Assembly: GCF_002028545.1 (NCBI RefSeq)
Contig: NZ_MWPQ01000031.1
Span: forward strand, 34,759 to 98,758
Source of the DNA: Nitrobacter vulgaris
Lineage (GTDB): Bacteria; Pseudomonadota; Alphaproteobacteria; Rhizobiales; Xanthobacteraceae
DNA: 64,000 nt
Reading direction: 5' to 3'
Position 1 is the first letter of the stretch, and each line of letters begins with the position of its first letter. Shown here piece after piece: positions 1-9,077 of this stretch. Below the pieces are notes generated by a model. The model made no database searches. It was not told the DNA's origin and worked only from the letters and a program-made list of their open reading frames with translations. Made by a program: the position numbers and the translations under genes.

Positions 1-156
1 TGCCGCCAGAGTCGCAAACTCGTAGGGGCTGGGTTCGATGTAAACGATCGCGCCGCCAGCTCCCACTGCCCACAACAGCGCGCGTTGGAGCGCGGCAACG
101 CCAGGTGCTTGCGTCGATGACCGGAGCCAACTGTCAACTGCTGCAGGATACGCCAT
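1..156 (-). CDS. Partial membrane protein, possible O-antigen ligase (N-terminus only)
   Basis: An ATG at 156 (complement) opens a frame of 52 codons that runs off the left edge without a stop. The first 20 residues are polar and Ala-rich. They are followed by a hydrophobic stretch ending in IEPSPYEFATLAA, which resembles the first membrane segment of O-antigen ligase/polymerase-like proteins in related bacteria. It lies 33 nt downstream of the sugar-phosphate transferase on the same strand, so co-transcription in the exopolysaccharide cluster is likely. The family call is from memory and rests on a short fragment; only the open frame is certain. Confidence 0.5.
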   Translation of the reverse strand, partial: MAYPAAVDSWLRSSTQAPGVAALQRALLWAVGAGGAIVYIEPSPYEFATLAA

Positions 157-189
157 TACACTTTCGCAAACTCAACGTGCCAGGCCGGA

Positions 190-1722
190 TCAATAAGCGT
201 TTTCGGATTTCAACAGCGCCAGCGGCGTCTTGAACAGGATATAAAGATCGAGCAGCACCGACCAGTTCTCGATGTAATAGAGGTCAAACTCGACACGCTT
301 CTGGATCTTTTCCTCGTTGTCGATCTCGCCGCGCCAGCCATTGATCTGCGCCCATCCCGTGATTCCCGGCTTCACGCGGTGACGCGCGAAATAGCCGTCA
401 ACGGCCTCATCGAACAGCCGCGTCTGTAATTTGCCCTGTACGGCATGGGGACGTGGTCCAACAAGGGAGAGGTTGCCCTTGAAGACGACGTTGAAGAGTT
501 GCGGTAATTCGTCCAGGCTGGTTTTGCGGATGAATCGTCCGACCCGGGTGACGCGACTGTCGTTCTTGGTCACGACCTTCGTAGCCATGGGATCGGCCTG
601 ATCGTGAAACAACGAGCGGAATTTGAGGACTTCGATTCTCTCGTTGTTGAAGCCGAAGCGTTTCTGACGAAAGAGCACAGGGCCGGGACTATCCAGCTTG
701 ATCGCGAGCGCGACCAGCACCATCACTGGCGAGGTGAGTAGCAAAATGAAACCACCGATGAGCCTATCGAACAGCCATTTCATCACCATATCCCAGTCGG
801 TGATCGGGGCTTCGAAGACGTCAAGCATCGGAATCGCGCCGAGAAAGGAATAGGCGCGGGGGCGAAAGCGCAGTTGGTTTGTATGCGCTGATAATCTGAT
901 ATCAACCGGAAGCACCCACAGCTTCTTCAACATCGCGAGGATCCGCGTTTCCGCCGAGATCGGGAGCGCGAACAGCACGAGATCAAGCCGGGTACGCCGC
1001 GCGAATTCAAGCACGTCGTCGACCTTGCCGAGCTTGGGACTACCGGCACAGGTGTCGAGCGCGCGCGAGTCGTTACGGTCATCGAACACGCCCAGAATCT
1101 CGATGTCGGAGTCTTCCTGCGCTCGCAACGCGTTGATCAGATTTTCTCCGTTCATGTCCGCGCCGATGATAACGGTGCGGCGTTCCAGTCGGCCGTCGCG
1201 TGCCCAGCGGCGGATCATGGTGCGCAGCAGAAGCCGCCCGGCAATGAGGCCGGCGAGACCAGCAAGGAAAAATGCGACCAGCCAGAGCCGCGAGACGGAA
1301 TCGCCGAGCTTGACGAAGAACGAGGCGCAAATGAACAACAGGAAAACGAACGCCCAAGATGAACTCATCCGCGTTATCTGCCGCAACTGGCTACGAAAAA
1401 CCTGGATGTCGTAGATGTCCGCAGCCTGGAAACACACGACCGCGGTGGCGGACATGGCGAGGATTGATGCGATGAAGCTCCAGCTAAAACCGTCGATGCG
1501 AGCTACGTATCCGAGGTAAAGCGCGATGCCGATCAGGCTCAGCAGCAAGAAATCTGCGGCACGAACGATGCCGGTGATGATGACGGGTGAATAGGCCGGC
1601 CGTACCTTTTGATTGGTGACGGCAAGCGCCGCCGGTGACAGCCGTCGCCGACGCTCCACAGGTATTCCAAAGCCGCTGCTCGCTGCTGAATCGGTCCTCG
1701 AGCGAGCGTTGAAAAGGTCCAT
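190..1722 (-). CDS. Undecaprenyl-phosphate sugar phosphotransferase (WcaJ/ExoY type)
   Basis: A 510-residue polyisoprenyl-phosphate hexose-1-phosphate transferase, the enzyme that loads the first sugar phosphate onto the lipid carrier for exopolysaccharide synthesis at the inner membrane. The N-terminal half has several hydrophobic helices (about 45-170) and a CoA-binding-like region (about 180-290). The C-terminal third is the bacterial sugar transferase domain: a membrane re-entrant segment followed by [43 protein letters not shown] and [10 protein letters not shown], all family hallmarks. Length is normal for the WcaJ-like form. The start ATG at 1722 follows TGAGGAC. It sits in a leftward group with the glycosyltransferase and export lipoprotein. 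Whether it moves glucose or galactose cannot be read from sequence. Confidence 0.93.
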   Translation of the reverse strand: MDLFNARSRTDSAASSGFGIPVERRRRLSPAALAVTNQKVRPAYSPVIITGIVRAADFLLLSLIGIALYLGYVARIDGFSWSFIASILAMSATAVVCFQAADIYDIQVFRSQLRQITRMSSSWAFVFLLFICASFFVKLGDSVSRLWLVAFFLAGLAGLIAGRLLLRTMIRRWARDGRLERRTVIIGADMNGENLINALRAQEDSDIEILGVFDDRNDSRALDTCAGSPKLGKVDDVLEFARRTRLDLVLFALPISAETRILAMLKKLWVLPVDIRLSAHTNQLRFRPRAYSFLGAIPMLDVFEAPITDWDMVMKWLFDRLIGGFILLLTSPVMVLVALAIKLDSPGPVLFRQKRFGFNNERIEVLKFRSLFHDQADPMATKVVTKNDSRVTRVGRFIRKTSLDELPQLFNVVFKGNLSLVGPRPHAVQGKLQTRLFDEAVDGYFARHRVKPGITGWAQINGWRGEIDNEEKIQKRVEFDLYYIENWSVLLDLYILFKTPLALLKSENAY

Positions 1723-1830
1723 GTCCTCAAGTCCACATCACGCCGCACATGCAGCAAGCGTTTTCAGAGCGACTTAAGGACTAAATCGGGAAGATTTGGT
1801 TTCGCGCAACTCCCGGCATTTCAGAAATGG

Positions 1831-2964
1831 TTAACGTCTCGCAAACGTCTCACGGTAACCTGCCATAACGCCCTCGACCATCGCATTCTGTGAGAAATGC
1901 ATGAGGATGCGCTCGCGCAACGATATTGCGCGCGCGGCGGCGGCCGCAGGGTCATTCAATGCGGCCTCTATGGCATCCGCCAAGGCAGTGACGACGCCGG
2001 GGGCGAATAGTGCGTCGGTGTACGAGTCGAAAATTTCCGGGATGCCGCCGACGTTCGCCGCGATCATGGGAATGCCTGCTGCCGCTGCTTCGATCACGAC
2101 GTATGGCATGGAGTCGCCGCGCGACGGCACGATCAGCAATCGGCCTTTCGAGAATCCGTAGCGAGCCTTGACGTGTCCAATGAAGCGGACCGTTTCCCCA
2201 AGATTGAGGCGCTCGACCTGGGCTTTCAGCGCTCCTGTTTCCTCGCCGTCGCCTGCAAGCGTGAGCGTGAGGCGTCTACCGCTGTCCCGCAAACGCGCCA
2301 CCGCGTCGATCAGTAGGTCCGCACCCTTGATATGTCTGAACTCGCCGACATAGACAATATCGGTCGCATCGTCGGCTAGCATAACGGGATCAAATTCGCC
2401 GGACGTTACGCCGTTGAAGACGCATTTCACCAGTCCGGCCGGGATGCCGACGATCCGCTGATAGGTATTCCGCGCGAATGCGCTCTCGAACAGAAACAGG
2501 TCGGTGCGGTTCATCAGCGCGCGTTCGAGGCGGCTGTAAAACATTCCCTTCATGGTCGTCGACGGGAAGTGCAGGGATCCGCCGTGCGGTGTGTAGACGC
2601 GGATTGTGCCTTTCGATGAGCCCTTAAGCCGCACGAAGGCGCCGGCCTTGGCGCCGTGTCCGTGGAGGACATTCGGCTTCAACTTCCGCACCAGCGCGGC
2701 GAACTGCGTCCACGCAAACAGGTCGCTAGGATGCGGGTTCCGGCGGATCGGAATACGGTGGATACCGAGTTTCATTCGCGGGGCGATCTCTGCGAAAGCT
2801 GCAGCTGCGCGCTCGCCGCCGGTGAGGCTGTCGGCGACGATGCCGACGAGATGTCCGCGATCGGCCTGTCCGTTTGCGACATCGAGAATATGCCGAATGA
2901 TCCCGCCCACCGGCGCGCGAACGGCATGAAGAATGCGGAGCGGTCGATCAGGTGGCTCCGTCAT
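1831..2964 (-). CDS. Glycosyltransferase family 4 (GT-B fold)
   Basis: A 377-residue cytoplasmic glycosyltransferase. The N-terminal GT4-like domain begins LRILHAVRAPVGGIIRHILD (glycine-rich acceptor loop) and includes NVLHGHGAKAGAF. The C-terminal group 1 domain starts near residue 205 (DIVYVGEFRHIKGADLLI) and carries the nucleotide-sugar signature VPSRGDSMPYVVIEAAAAGIP with the conserved E near the end. It starts 3 nt after the stop of the Wza-like gene, so the two are translationally close. It probably adds one sugar of the exopolysaccharide repeat; donor and acceptor are unknown. Confidence 0.9.
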   Translation of the reverse strand: MTEPPDRPLRILHAVRAPVGGIIRHILDVANGQADRGHLVGIVADSLTGGERAAAAFAEIAPRMKLGIHRIPIRRNPHPSDLFAWTQFAALVRKLKPNVLHGHGAKAGAFVRLKGSSKGTIRVYTPHGGSLHFPSTTMKGMFYSRLERALMNRTDLFLFESAFARNTYQRIVGIPAGLVKCVFNGVTSGEFDPVMLADDATDIVYVGEFRHIKGADLLIDAVARLRDSGRRLTLTLAGDGEETGALKAQVERLNLGETVRFIGHVKARYGFSKGRLLIVPSRGDSMPYVVIEAAAAGIPMIAANVGGIPEIFDSYTDALFAPGVVTALADAIEAALNDPAAAAARAISLRERILMHFSQNAMVEGVMAGYRETFARR

Positions 2965-2967
2965 GCC

Positions 2968-3582
2968 TCAGAACCAGCGTTCGTCGACGAGGACGGTGTC
3001 GCCGGGGCTGAGCGGCGTAGCGGGGGGGACGCTGATGCGGACGGTTCCGCGGGCATCGGTGTGGGTGACGATGACGAGGTCGCGTCTGGCGCGGGGGGAA
3101 AAGCCGCCGGCGATGGCGACGGCGCTTTCGACCGTCATATTCGGCACGAACGGATACTGGCCGGGAGCCGCCACCTCGCCAAGAATGAAGAACGGCCGGT
3201 AGGCCTCGACCTCGGCGGCGACGTAAGGCTGGCGGATGTAGCCGTTGCGCAGCCGCGCGGCGATGGCGGCGGACAGTTCAGCCGGCGTGCGGCCGCGCGC
3301 GGTGACGGCGCCGATCAGCGGCATGGTGATGCTGCCGCCGGCACCGACCAGATAGGTGTTGGTGAGGCCCTCCTGGCCGTAGACCACGATGCGCAGCCGG
3401 TCGCCGGCATCGAGCCGGTAGGCGGGATCGTGCACAACCGGCGGCGGCGACGCCATCCGCCCTCCATAGGCCAGCGCATCGAGAGCGTTGTGCGGACGGA
3501 CCATCGCCGTCGGCTGCCGCATGCATCCCGACAACGCCAGCGCGGTCAGCAGGCACAGAGTGACGGCGCACACGTTTCGCAT
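2968..3582 (-). CDS. Wza-like polysaccharide export lipoprotein
   Basis: A 204-residue outer-membrane export protein. The first 20 residues form a lipoprotein signal ending in the lipobox LSGC, so Cys20 should be acylated. A polysaccharide export domain follows (YRLDAGDRLRIVVYGQEGL through ITMPLIGAV, about 62-130), then one SLBB-type beta-grasp domain (FFILGEVAAPGQYPFVPNMT, about 138-190). It is shorter than E. coli Wza (about 380 aa) and has fewer SLBB units, as is usual for rhizobial ExoF/GumB-like proteins. It is first in the leftward group and faces the Wzc-like gene across a 247-bp shared promoter region. Confidence 0.9.
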   Translation of the reverse strand: MRNVCAVTLCLLTALALSGCMRQPTAMVRPHNALDALAYGGRMASPPPVVHDPAYRLDAGDRLRIVVYGQEGLTNTYLVGAGGSITMPLIGAVTARGRTPAELSAAIAARLRNGYIRQPYVAAEVEAYRPFFILGEVAAPGQYPFVPNMTVESAVAIAGGFSPRARRDLVIVTHTDARGTVRISVPPATPLSPGDTVLVDERWF

Positions 3583-3829
3583 CGGGCATCCATGAAATAT
3601 CCAAATCCACTAAAGGCTTTTGTGGTTAATAAATCGTAATCGAAGACGTCGCGACGCACCCGGTGGAACCCGCTTGGCAGGCGTGGTTAACTCGGCAGAA
3701 ACTATAATCGACTGTAATCGTCCCGTTCGGCTGAGTGGTCCTATTCAAGGCTCCAACATTTGCCTCCGGTTCAGTGGGCGAGTGTCAGATTCACCCGAAA
3801 GCGCTCTAAGCGTCCAGCGGGAGTAAGCA
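3583..3829. promoter_or_regulatory. Divergent promoter region of the exopolysaccharide genes
   Basis: The 247-bp gap between two divergent start codons must contain both promoters. Directly visible are two copies of GTGGTTAA (3622-3629 and 3683-3690) and three copies of TAATCG in an AT-richer stretch (3630-3720). TTAA-rich elements of this kind recall CtrA half-sites, but the full TTAA-N7-TTAA arrangement is absent. No convincing sigma-70 box could be picked. Confidence 0.35.
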
Positions 3830-5995
3830 ATGCGGTTTGCGTTCTGGCGTGCTGTCAAGAACACGATGTCGGATCTGGAGACTAAATCCGGGGCGATATC
3901 TTCGTCAGGTCCGGCGGCGTCCGAAACCGTGCCGAATCCGGAGTCCGGTGACCTCGATCTGCGCTCGATCTGGCGGGTGCTGCTGCGCAAAAAGCGCTTG
4001 ATCATCATCCCAACGCTTCTCGCCTTCGCGCTTTCGCTTCTTATCGTCAATCTGATCACACCCAGATACAAGTCCGAAGCCCGCATCCTGATCGATGGGC
4101 GCGAGAACGTTTTTTTACGCCCGACCGGGGAGCGTAACGAAGAGCGCAACGCGCTCGATCCGGAAGCCGTCGCCAGCCAGGTGCAACTGGTGCTGTCACG
4201 CGATCTTGCCCGCGAGGTCATCAAAAAGAACAAGCTCGCGGAGAATCCGGAATTCGATCCGGTGTTGCGCGGCGTGTCGCCGATCAAGTCGCTGCTTGCG
4301 CTGTTCGGAATTGGCCGCGACCCGCTTCGGATGACACCGGAAGAGCGCGTGCTGGAATCCTACTACGACCGACTGACCGCCTACGCCGTCGATAAATCCC
4401 GCGTGATCGTCATTGAATTCCAATCGCATGATCCGGAGCTCGCAGCCCGCATCGCGAATTCCATCGCGGACGGATATCTCGTCTTGCAACTGAACGCGCG
4501 TCAGGAGCAGGCGAAGGCTGCAGGTCAATGGTTGTCCGGAGAAATCGACAATTTGCGCAAGAAGGTCGCCGACGCCGAGTCGCGGGTGGAGGAATTCCGG
4601 TCTAAATCCAGCCTTTTCATCGGCACCAACAACACTTCGCTGTCGAACCAGCAACTGGGTGAAATCAATACCCAACTGAACAACGCGCGTGCGCTGAAGT
4701 CTGACGCGGAATCGAAATCGCGACTGATCCGCGGGATGCTTCAGACCGGCAAATCGATCGAAGCCTCGGAAGTTCTCAATTCGGAACTGATCCGCCGCCT
4801 TTCGGAACAGCGCGTGACGCTGCGCGCACAACTGGCGGAGCAGTCGTCGACCCTGCTCGACCGGCATCCGCGGATCAGGGAATTGAAGGCCCAGCTTGCG
4901 GATCTCGATCGTCAGTTGCGCGAGGAGGCGGACAAGATCTCGCGGTCGCTGGAAAACGACGCCCGCATTGCCAGCGGCCGGGTCGAGAGTCTCAACACTA
5001 GTCTCGATCAGTTGAAGAAGCTGGCGACGTCTTCCAACGGGGACGATGTCAAGCTGCGTGCGCTGGAGCGCGAAGCCAAGGCGCAGCGTGACCTGCTGGA
5101 ATCGTATCTCGCAAAATACCGCGAAGCTACCACGCGAGAAAACATTGATACGGCACCGTCCGATGGCCGCGTTATTTCGCGGGCCATCGTCTCGAACACG
5201 CCGGCTTACCCGAAGAAGCTGCCAATCGTCTTGATCGCCACGCTGGCGACCCTGATGCTGGCCGCGGGCACTATCGCGACCGGCGAGCTGCTGCGCATCA
5301 CTTCGCCGCGAAACCTGGCAGCAGTTAACTCCGGCCTAGCGTTGCCTGCTGCGCCGAGGATACGCGAGTTCCGCGTTGATCCCGCGCCGGCAGCGGACCT
5401 GGCAGAGATCGATCATCTCGCGAATGACCTGCGAGCGGCAGGCGAAGCGGCGCACAGAATCACGGTTATGGGTACCGGCGAGAACGAGAGCATCATGCTC
5501 GCGGCGCTCGCGCTCGCGCGCCTGTTGACCAATAGTGCCAAGGTAGTCCTGGTCGACCTTTCTCCGTCATCGTCGGCGTTGACGGCGACTTCGGTCGATC
5601 CGGCGGCGCCTGGGTTGGCTGACCTGATGCTGGGTGAGACGTCTTTCGGACAGGTGATCACCCGCGACCGGCTCTCGCCGCTCCATCTTGTCGGCGCCGG
5701 GCGTTCTGATGCCGATCGCTCGCTGCTGCAATCGCCGCGCCTTGCAATTGCGCTCGATGCTCTGTTGGGCGTCTACGATCACGTGCTGCTCGTCGCGGGC
5801 ACTGCAACTGACCTCCCGGCGAAACTCCTGACGGAGCAGGCGCGCGCGATCGTCGTTCCCGACCCGTCGATGAACGCGGATGCGCGGATGCGGATGAGTA
5901 GCCAACTCAAGGCTATCGGCTTTACGACAGTGACGATGCTTGATCCGGCATCACTACGCTCGGACACTCAGCTCGGCCCTCGCGAGGCGGCTTGA
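3830..5995 (+). CDS. Wzz/Wzc-type exopolysaccharide co-polymerase with degenerate kinase-like domain
   Basis: A 721-residue polysaccharide co-polymerase of the GumC/ExoP type. Residues about 40-130 form the Wzz domain with a first membrane helix (LIIIPTLLAFALSLLIVNL). Residues about 220-430 are a long periplasmic coiled coil rich in Q, E, R and L. A second helix follows near 465-485 (LPIVLIATLATLMLAAGTIA), after a Pro-containing motif. The C-terminal about 190 residues keep the fold of a BY-kinase/ParA-like domain (VVLVDLSPSSS in the Walker A' position, DHVLLVAGTA in the Walker B region), but the P-loop reads GTGENES without lysine and no tyrosine cluster follows, so kinase activity is unlikely. 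The start at 3830 is preceded by GGGAG; an internal ATG at 3866 is an alternative. Confidence 0.9.
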   Translation: MRFAFWRAVKNTMSDLETKSGAISSSGPAASETVPNPESGDLDLRSIWRVLLRKKRLIIIPTLLAFALSLLIVNLITPRYKSEARILIDGRENVFLRPTGERNEERNALDPEAVASQVQLVLSRDLAREVIKKNKLAENPEFDPVLRGVSPIKSLLALFGIGRDPLRMTPEERVLESYYDRLTAYAVDKSRVIVIEFQSHDPELAARIANSIADGYLVLQLNARQEQAKAAGQWLSGEIDNLRKKVADAESRVEEFRSKSSLFIGTNNTSLSNQQLGEINTQLNNARALKSDAESKSRLIRGMLQTGKSIEASEVLNSELIRRLSEQRVTLRAQLAEQSSTLLDRHPRIRELKAQLADLDRQLREEADKISRSLENDARIASGRVESLNTSLDQLKKLATSSNGDDVKLRALEREAKAQRDLLESYLAKYREATTRENIDTAPSDGRVISRAIVSNTPAYPKKLPIVLIATLATLMLAAGTIATGELLRITSPRNLAAVNSGLALPAAPRIREFRVDPAPAADLAEIDHLANDLRAAGEAAHRITVMGTGENESIMLAALALARLLTNSAKVVLVDLSPSSSALTATSVDPAAPGLADLMLGETSFGQVITRDRLSPLHLVGAGRSDADRSLLQSPRLAIALDALLGVYDHVLLVAGTATDLPAKLLTEQARAIVVPDPSMNADARMRMSSQLKAIGFTTVTMLDPASLRSDTQLGPREAA

Positions 5996-6017
5996 TCGGT
6001 CGCCGCGCGGGGGGGTG

Positions 6018-7211
6018 TCAGCGATGCATTATCCCGCGCAACATCTCGGCCGACCGCTTCAGCGCCGGCGTCTGCTTCACGAAGCGTTTGGCACGGGCCA
6101 GTGAAGACATGCCAATGGCAGCCATTCTGCCCCGTGTGGTGAGCGGCAGGTAGCTGTCGAAGATTGGCTCGTCGCTTTTGCAGAACAGGCGCTTGTAGTC
6201 GTCCGATCCGATTCCGAGGTCGAGCGAGGTGTAGCCGCGCCCAGCATAATGATCGATGATATCGCGCATCAGGATCAGGCCGGGACTGTAGCGGGCGCTT
6301 TCCGACATGGTGTAGGTGTTGAACATCATCGAGAAGCGGTGTCCGTCCGCGACGCCAGCGAAGATCGCGATCACCTCGGCATCGCATTCGAGGCCATGGA
6401 CCTCGATGGCGCGCCCGCCATCCGTCAGCGGTGTCAGGCAAGCCGCGCGTAGGAAACTCTCGACGCCCGTCTCGGCGAACACGTTCGGAAGCTTCTGCGC
6501 GGCCATTCGCAGCGGCTTGATTGCGAAGAACGCATCACAAATCCGCTTAATCTCGGTGTCCGTCGACGCCATACAATAGCGATAGCCGGGCAGTGTTTCG
6601 AGCTTGCGTTCCTTGCCTTTGAGCCGACGTCGAAATGAGTTGCTGATGCGCGCCGACGGCGGCGCTCCCGGCGAAAATATCATCAACGGACAGCCGTTGG
6701 CAGAGGGCTGGCTCGGCAAGAGCGCCATTGGATTTTGCAGGTCGCGCCAGTGCCGCGGCTGCCGCGTGAATGCCAGCACGTCGATTCTGATTGGAAGCTC
6801 GCCGATTCCTCGAACCAGCGCGTCGAGATCCGCACGCGTGGCGGAGGCCGCGAAATCCTGCTGCCAGAGCGCCATGTTGAAAGTCGTGTGCTTGCCGCCC
6901 ATGAACCGTGCGACACGAACGCCACTTTCCGTGCCCAATACGAGCGGGAGCAGCAGGAGTGGTTGTCGCTGAGCGTCGAAGGCGACGATAATGCTGGGTG
7001 GAAGTTGCTTGTCGGTTCCGACGTGTCGCTGCCAGGCAGACAGGAAGTCGAATCGCTGATAGGGCGTCGAAAACTGCGACACCTCGAGATTGCGCCAGAT
7101 CGGCTCGGCTTCGCGTAGATCCTGGAGGATTTCGAGATGCGCGATACGCCGTTCGCCTGATCGTAGCTGTGACTTCGCGGTCGGACTTTCGATCAGAGCC
7201 GCCATGGTCAT
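6018..7211 (-). CDS. GNAT-fold acyltransferase of the FemAB/CelD-like family (Acetyltransf_6)
   Basis: About 397 residues with the double-GNAT arrangement seen in cellulose/exopolysaccharide-linked acyltransferases. Recognisable parts are the N-terminal WRNLE...TPYQRFDFLSAWQRHVG block, the central NSFRRRLKGKERKLETLPGY segment, and the C-terminal acyl-CoA-binding-like part around FSMMFNTYTMSESARYSPGL, ending in a DLGIGSDDYKRLFCK motif. The most upstream codon in frame is TTG at 7229; I prefer ATG 7211, spaced 7 nt from AGG. It converges with the Wzc-like gene (22 nt apart), which suggests acylation of a cell-surface polysaccharide, but the substrate is unknown. Confidence 0.85.
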   Translation of the reverse strand: MTMAALIESPTAKSQLRSGERRIAHLEILQDLREAEPIWRNLEVSQFSTPYQRFDFLSAWQRHVGTDKQLPPSIIVAFDAQRQPLLLLPLVLGTESGVRVARFMGGKHTTFNMALWQQDFAASATRADLDALVRGIGELPIRIDVLAFTRQPRHWRDLQNPMALLPSQPSANGCPLMIFSPGAPPSARISNSFRRRLKGKERKLETLPGYRYCMASTDTEIKRICDAFFAIKPLRMAAQKLPNVFAETGVESFLRAACLTPLTDGGRAIEVHGLECDAEVIAIFAGVADGHRFSMMFNTYTMSESARYSPGLILMRDIIDHYAGRGYTSLDLGIGSDDYKRLFCKSDEPIFDSYLPLTTRGRMAAIGMSSLARAKRFVKQTPALKRSAEMLRGIMHR

Positions 7212-7404
7212 TGCTGAGCCTGTTATCAATTTTTTGTTAGCTTTTGGTCTGGGCGGACTTTCGCATAAAAGATGTCAACAAAGAGTAATGGCCATATGCG
7301 AGCGGCGAGAAGGGGTTCCCGTAGGCATTCGCGTCGAAGGCGATGGATCGAAGACCCGGACTGTGGGCTTGCGCTCGCCGCCGGGGAGGTGACCGTGAGA
7401 CGCT

Positions 7405-7611
7405 TCACGCGTCGGGTTTCGCCATCCAACTCACGATAGGCATAGCCGGCAAGACCCAGCCGAGTCCGGCGACAACATAGAAGATCGCCTGGTAGAGACC
7501 GGATGCCGCGAGCCACGGCATTTGCGCAACCGCCATGCCCAGCAGCGACCAGACGACGACCAGCACGAGCAAAGCGATCGTGCCGAGGAATTTCCGGGTG
7601 CGTATCCGCAT
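7405..7611 (-). CDS. DUF2842 small membrane protein
   Basis: A 68-residue protein beginning MRIRTRKFLGTIALLVLV with two hydrophobic helices (about 9-30 and 38-60) and a PxMPIVSWM ending, the pattern of the alphaproteobacterial DUF2842 family. Function is unknown. It is divergent from the heme A synthase gene, next to which members of this family are often found. The upstream gap on its own strand (to the acyltransferase) is about 190 bp and shows nothing else. Confidence 0.85.
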   Translation of the reverse strand: MRIRTRKFLGTIALLVLVVVWSLLGMAVAQMPWLAASGLYQAIFYVVAGLGWVLPAMPIVSWMAKPDA

Positions 7612-7707
7612 ACCTTAAAGTGCAACTCGTGACCGGGACGAGGCTTGCGCCGGGGCTGCGGTGGACTATAAAGGGCACGAAAAATACCTTCAACTGTGGC
7701 TTTTTTG

Positions 7708-8790
7708 ATGACCCGTCCGATCGCAAAAAAGGAATTCCATCTGCGCGCCGTGCGCGGGTGGCTTGTGTTCATAGCGCTGCTGATTGCCGCGATGGTGTTG
7801 GTCGGAGGCGCGACGCGGCTGACTGAATCCGGTCTCTCGATCGTCGAATGGAAGCCCGTGACCGGCACGCTGCCTCCACTCTCGCAAGAGGAATGGGCCC
7901 AGGCCTTCGAGGGCTACAAGCAGATACCGCAGTATAGCGAGATGAACGCGGGCATGACGCTCGATCAGTTCAAGACGATCTTCTGGTGGGAGTGGAGCCA
8001 TCGTCTGCTGGGACGCTTTATAGGTATCGCGTTCCTGTTGCCGTTTCTCTGGTTCATGTGGCGCGGCGCGCTGCCGTCGGATCTTAAGCGGCGGCTCTGG
8101 ATCATTTTCGGTCTTGGCGGACTTCAGGGCGCGGTCGGCTGGTGGATGGTCGCGTCCGGCCTCACCAAGCGCATCGAGGTTTCACAGTACCGTCTCGCGA
8201 CCCATCTGGTGCTGGCTCTGCTGATTTTCGCGGCCATCGTCTGGACCGTGCGGCGATTGTCGGATCGTCCAACGTTGCTGTCGCCGATGCGGTTGCGCGT
8301 GACCAGCGGCATACTGCTGGTGCTCGTTTTTGTGCAGCTCTATTTCGGAGCGCTGGTTGCCGGATTGCGCGCCGGCAAGGTCTTCAACACCTGGCCCGAC
8401 ATCGACGGATCGTTCATTCCGTCCTCCGCGCGGCTGTTTTTCGAACAACCGTGGTGGCGCAATCTGTTCGACAATACGCTCACGGTGCAGTTCGAGCATC
8501 GCATGATGGCGTATACGCTGTTTGCGATTGCTGTTTTTCATCTGATTGATGCGCTCGTGTCGCGGGCAAGTTCCGCCGTCGTTCGCGGTGCGCTTTGGCT
8601 CGCCGCAGCAATGACGCTACAGGCGACGCTTGGTATCCTGACCCTCCTGCACGAGGTTCCGATCCCGCTCGCGCTGGTGCATCAGGGGGTTGCGATCCTC
8701 GTCCTCACGCTCGCGGTTGTTCAGGCGGAACGGTTGATGGCCGGTAACACGGCGCTGGAAGGGCAACGACTGCGCGTGGCGGCGGGATAA
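7708..8790 (+). CDS. ctaA: Heme A synthase (COX15/CtaA)
   Basis: An integral inner-membrane enzyme that oxidises the C8 methyl of heme O to give heme A for aa3-type cytochrome oxidase. About 360 residues with eight predicted helices. The conserved [21 protein letters not shown] block follows helix 1. Heme-ligand histidines fall in [26 protein letters not shown] and [11 protein letters not shown] 7708 is taken as the start; an in-frame GTG at 7696 would add four residues, and neither has a clear Shine-Dalgarno sequence. The gene stands alone, divergent from DUF2842. Its presence implies a heme-A-containing terminal oxidase. Confidence 0.95.
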   Translation: MTRPIAKKEFHLRAVRGWLVFIALLIAAMVLVGGATRLTESGLSIVEWKPVTGTLPPLSQEEWAQAFEGYKQIPQYSEMNAGMTLDQFKTIFWWEWSHRLLGRFIGIAFLLPFLWFMWRGALPSDLKRRLWIIFGLGGLQGAVGWWMVASGLTKRIEVSQYRLATHLVLALLIFAAIVWTVRRLSDRPTLLSPMRLRVTSGILLVLVFVQLYFGALVAGLRAGKVFNTWPDIDGSFIPSSARLFFEQPWWRNLFDNTLTVQFEHRMMAYTLFAIAVFHLIDALVSRASSAVVRGALWLAAAMTLQATLGILTLLHEVPIPLALVHQGVAILVLTLAVVQAERLMAGNTALEGQRLRVAAG

Positions 8791-9077
8791 GACCGGTCCT
8801 GGTGGGCATTCCGCGCGACCTGGTTTTCTGTTTTGGTCCGTACGAGATCGCAAGTCGGCTGCTCGCGAGTTTGAGGCCGCATGACTCCGGGCTATGCTGA
8901 AGCGGCTACGATTGATTAAAATCGTCACCTTAACCTCAACCTGACACAAAGCCGAATATCTGGCGCTATGCGGATTCGCGAATTTGCATCATGATGTCGG
9001 AGTCATAGTCAGCATCGATAACGCGGAAACCGCAAAATTCTCTCCCGGTCGTTGGCGGGTCTGAATTGGGGTCAATC
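8791..9077. other. Intergenic region upstream of the NarK-like gene
   Basis: 287 bp without a coding frame worth reporting. It contains a partial FNR/FixK-like box (reported separately) and the Shine-Dalgarno GGGG that fixes the NarK-like start at 9078. Nothing else stands out. Confidence 0.5.
8912..8925 (+). promoter_or_regulatory. Possible FNR/FixK-type box
   Basis: TTGATTAAAATCGT has the left half TTGAT, a 4-nt spacer and a right half ATCGT. It matches 8 of the 10 fixed positions of TTGAT-N4-ATCAA. It lies about 150 bp upstream of the nitrate/nitrite transporter start, a plausible place for control by oxygen or nitrogen oxides. The mismatches in the right half keep this tentative. Confidence 0.25.

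Noticed and set aside
2656..3639. 327-codon open frame on the plus strand
   Set aside because: It lies antisense to the glycosyltransferase and Wza-like genes; composition is shadow-like (Gly/Asp/Arg-rich) with no motif.
3622..3690. CtrA binding sites upstream of the exopolysaccharide genes
   Set aside because: The two GTGGTTAA elements are not spaced as the TTAA-N7-TTAA consensus.
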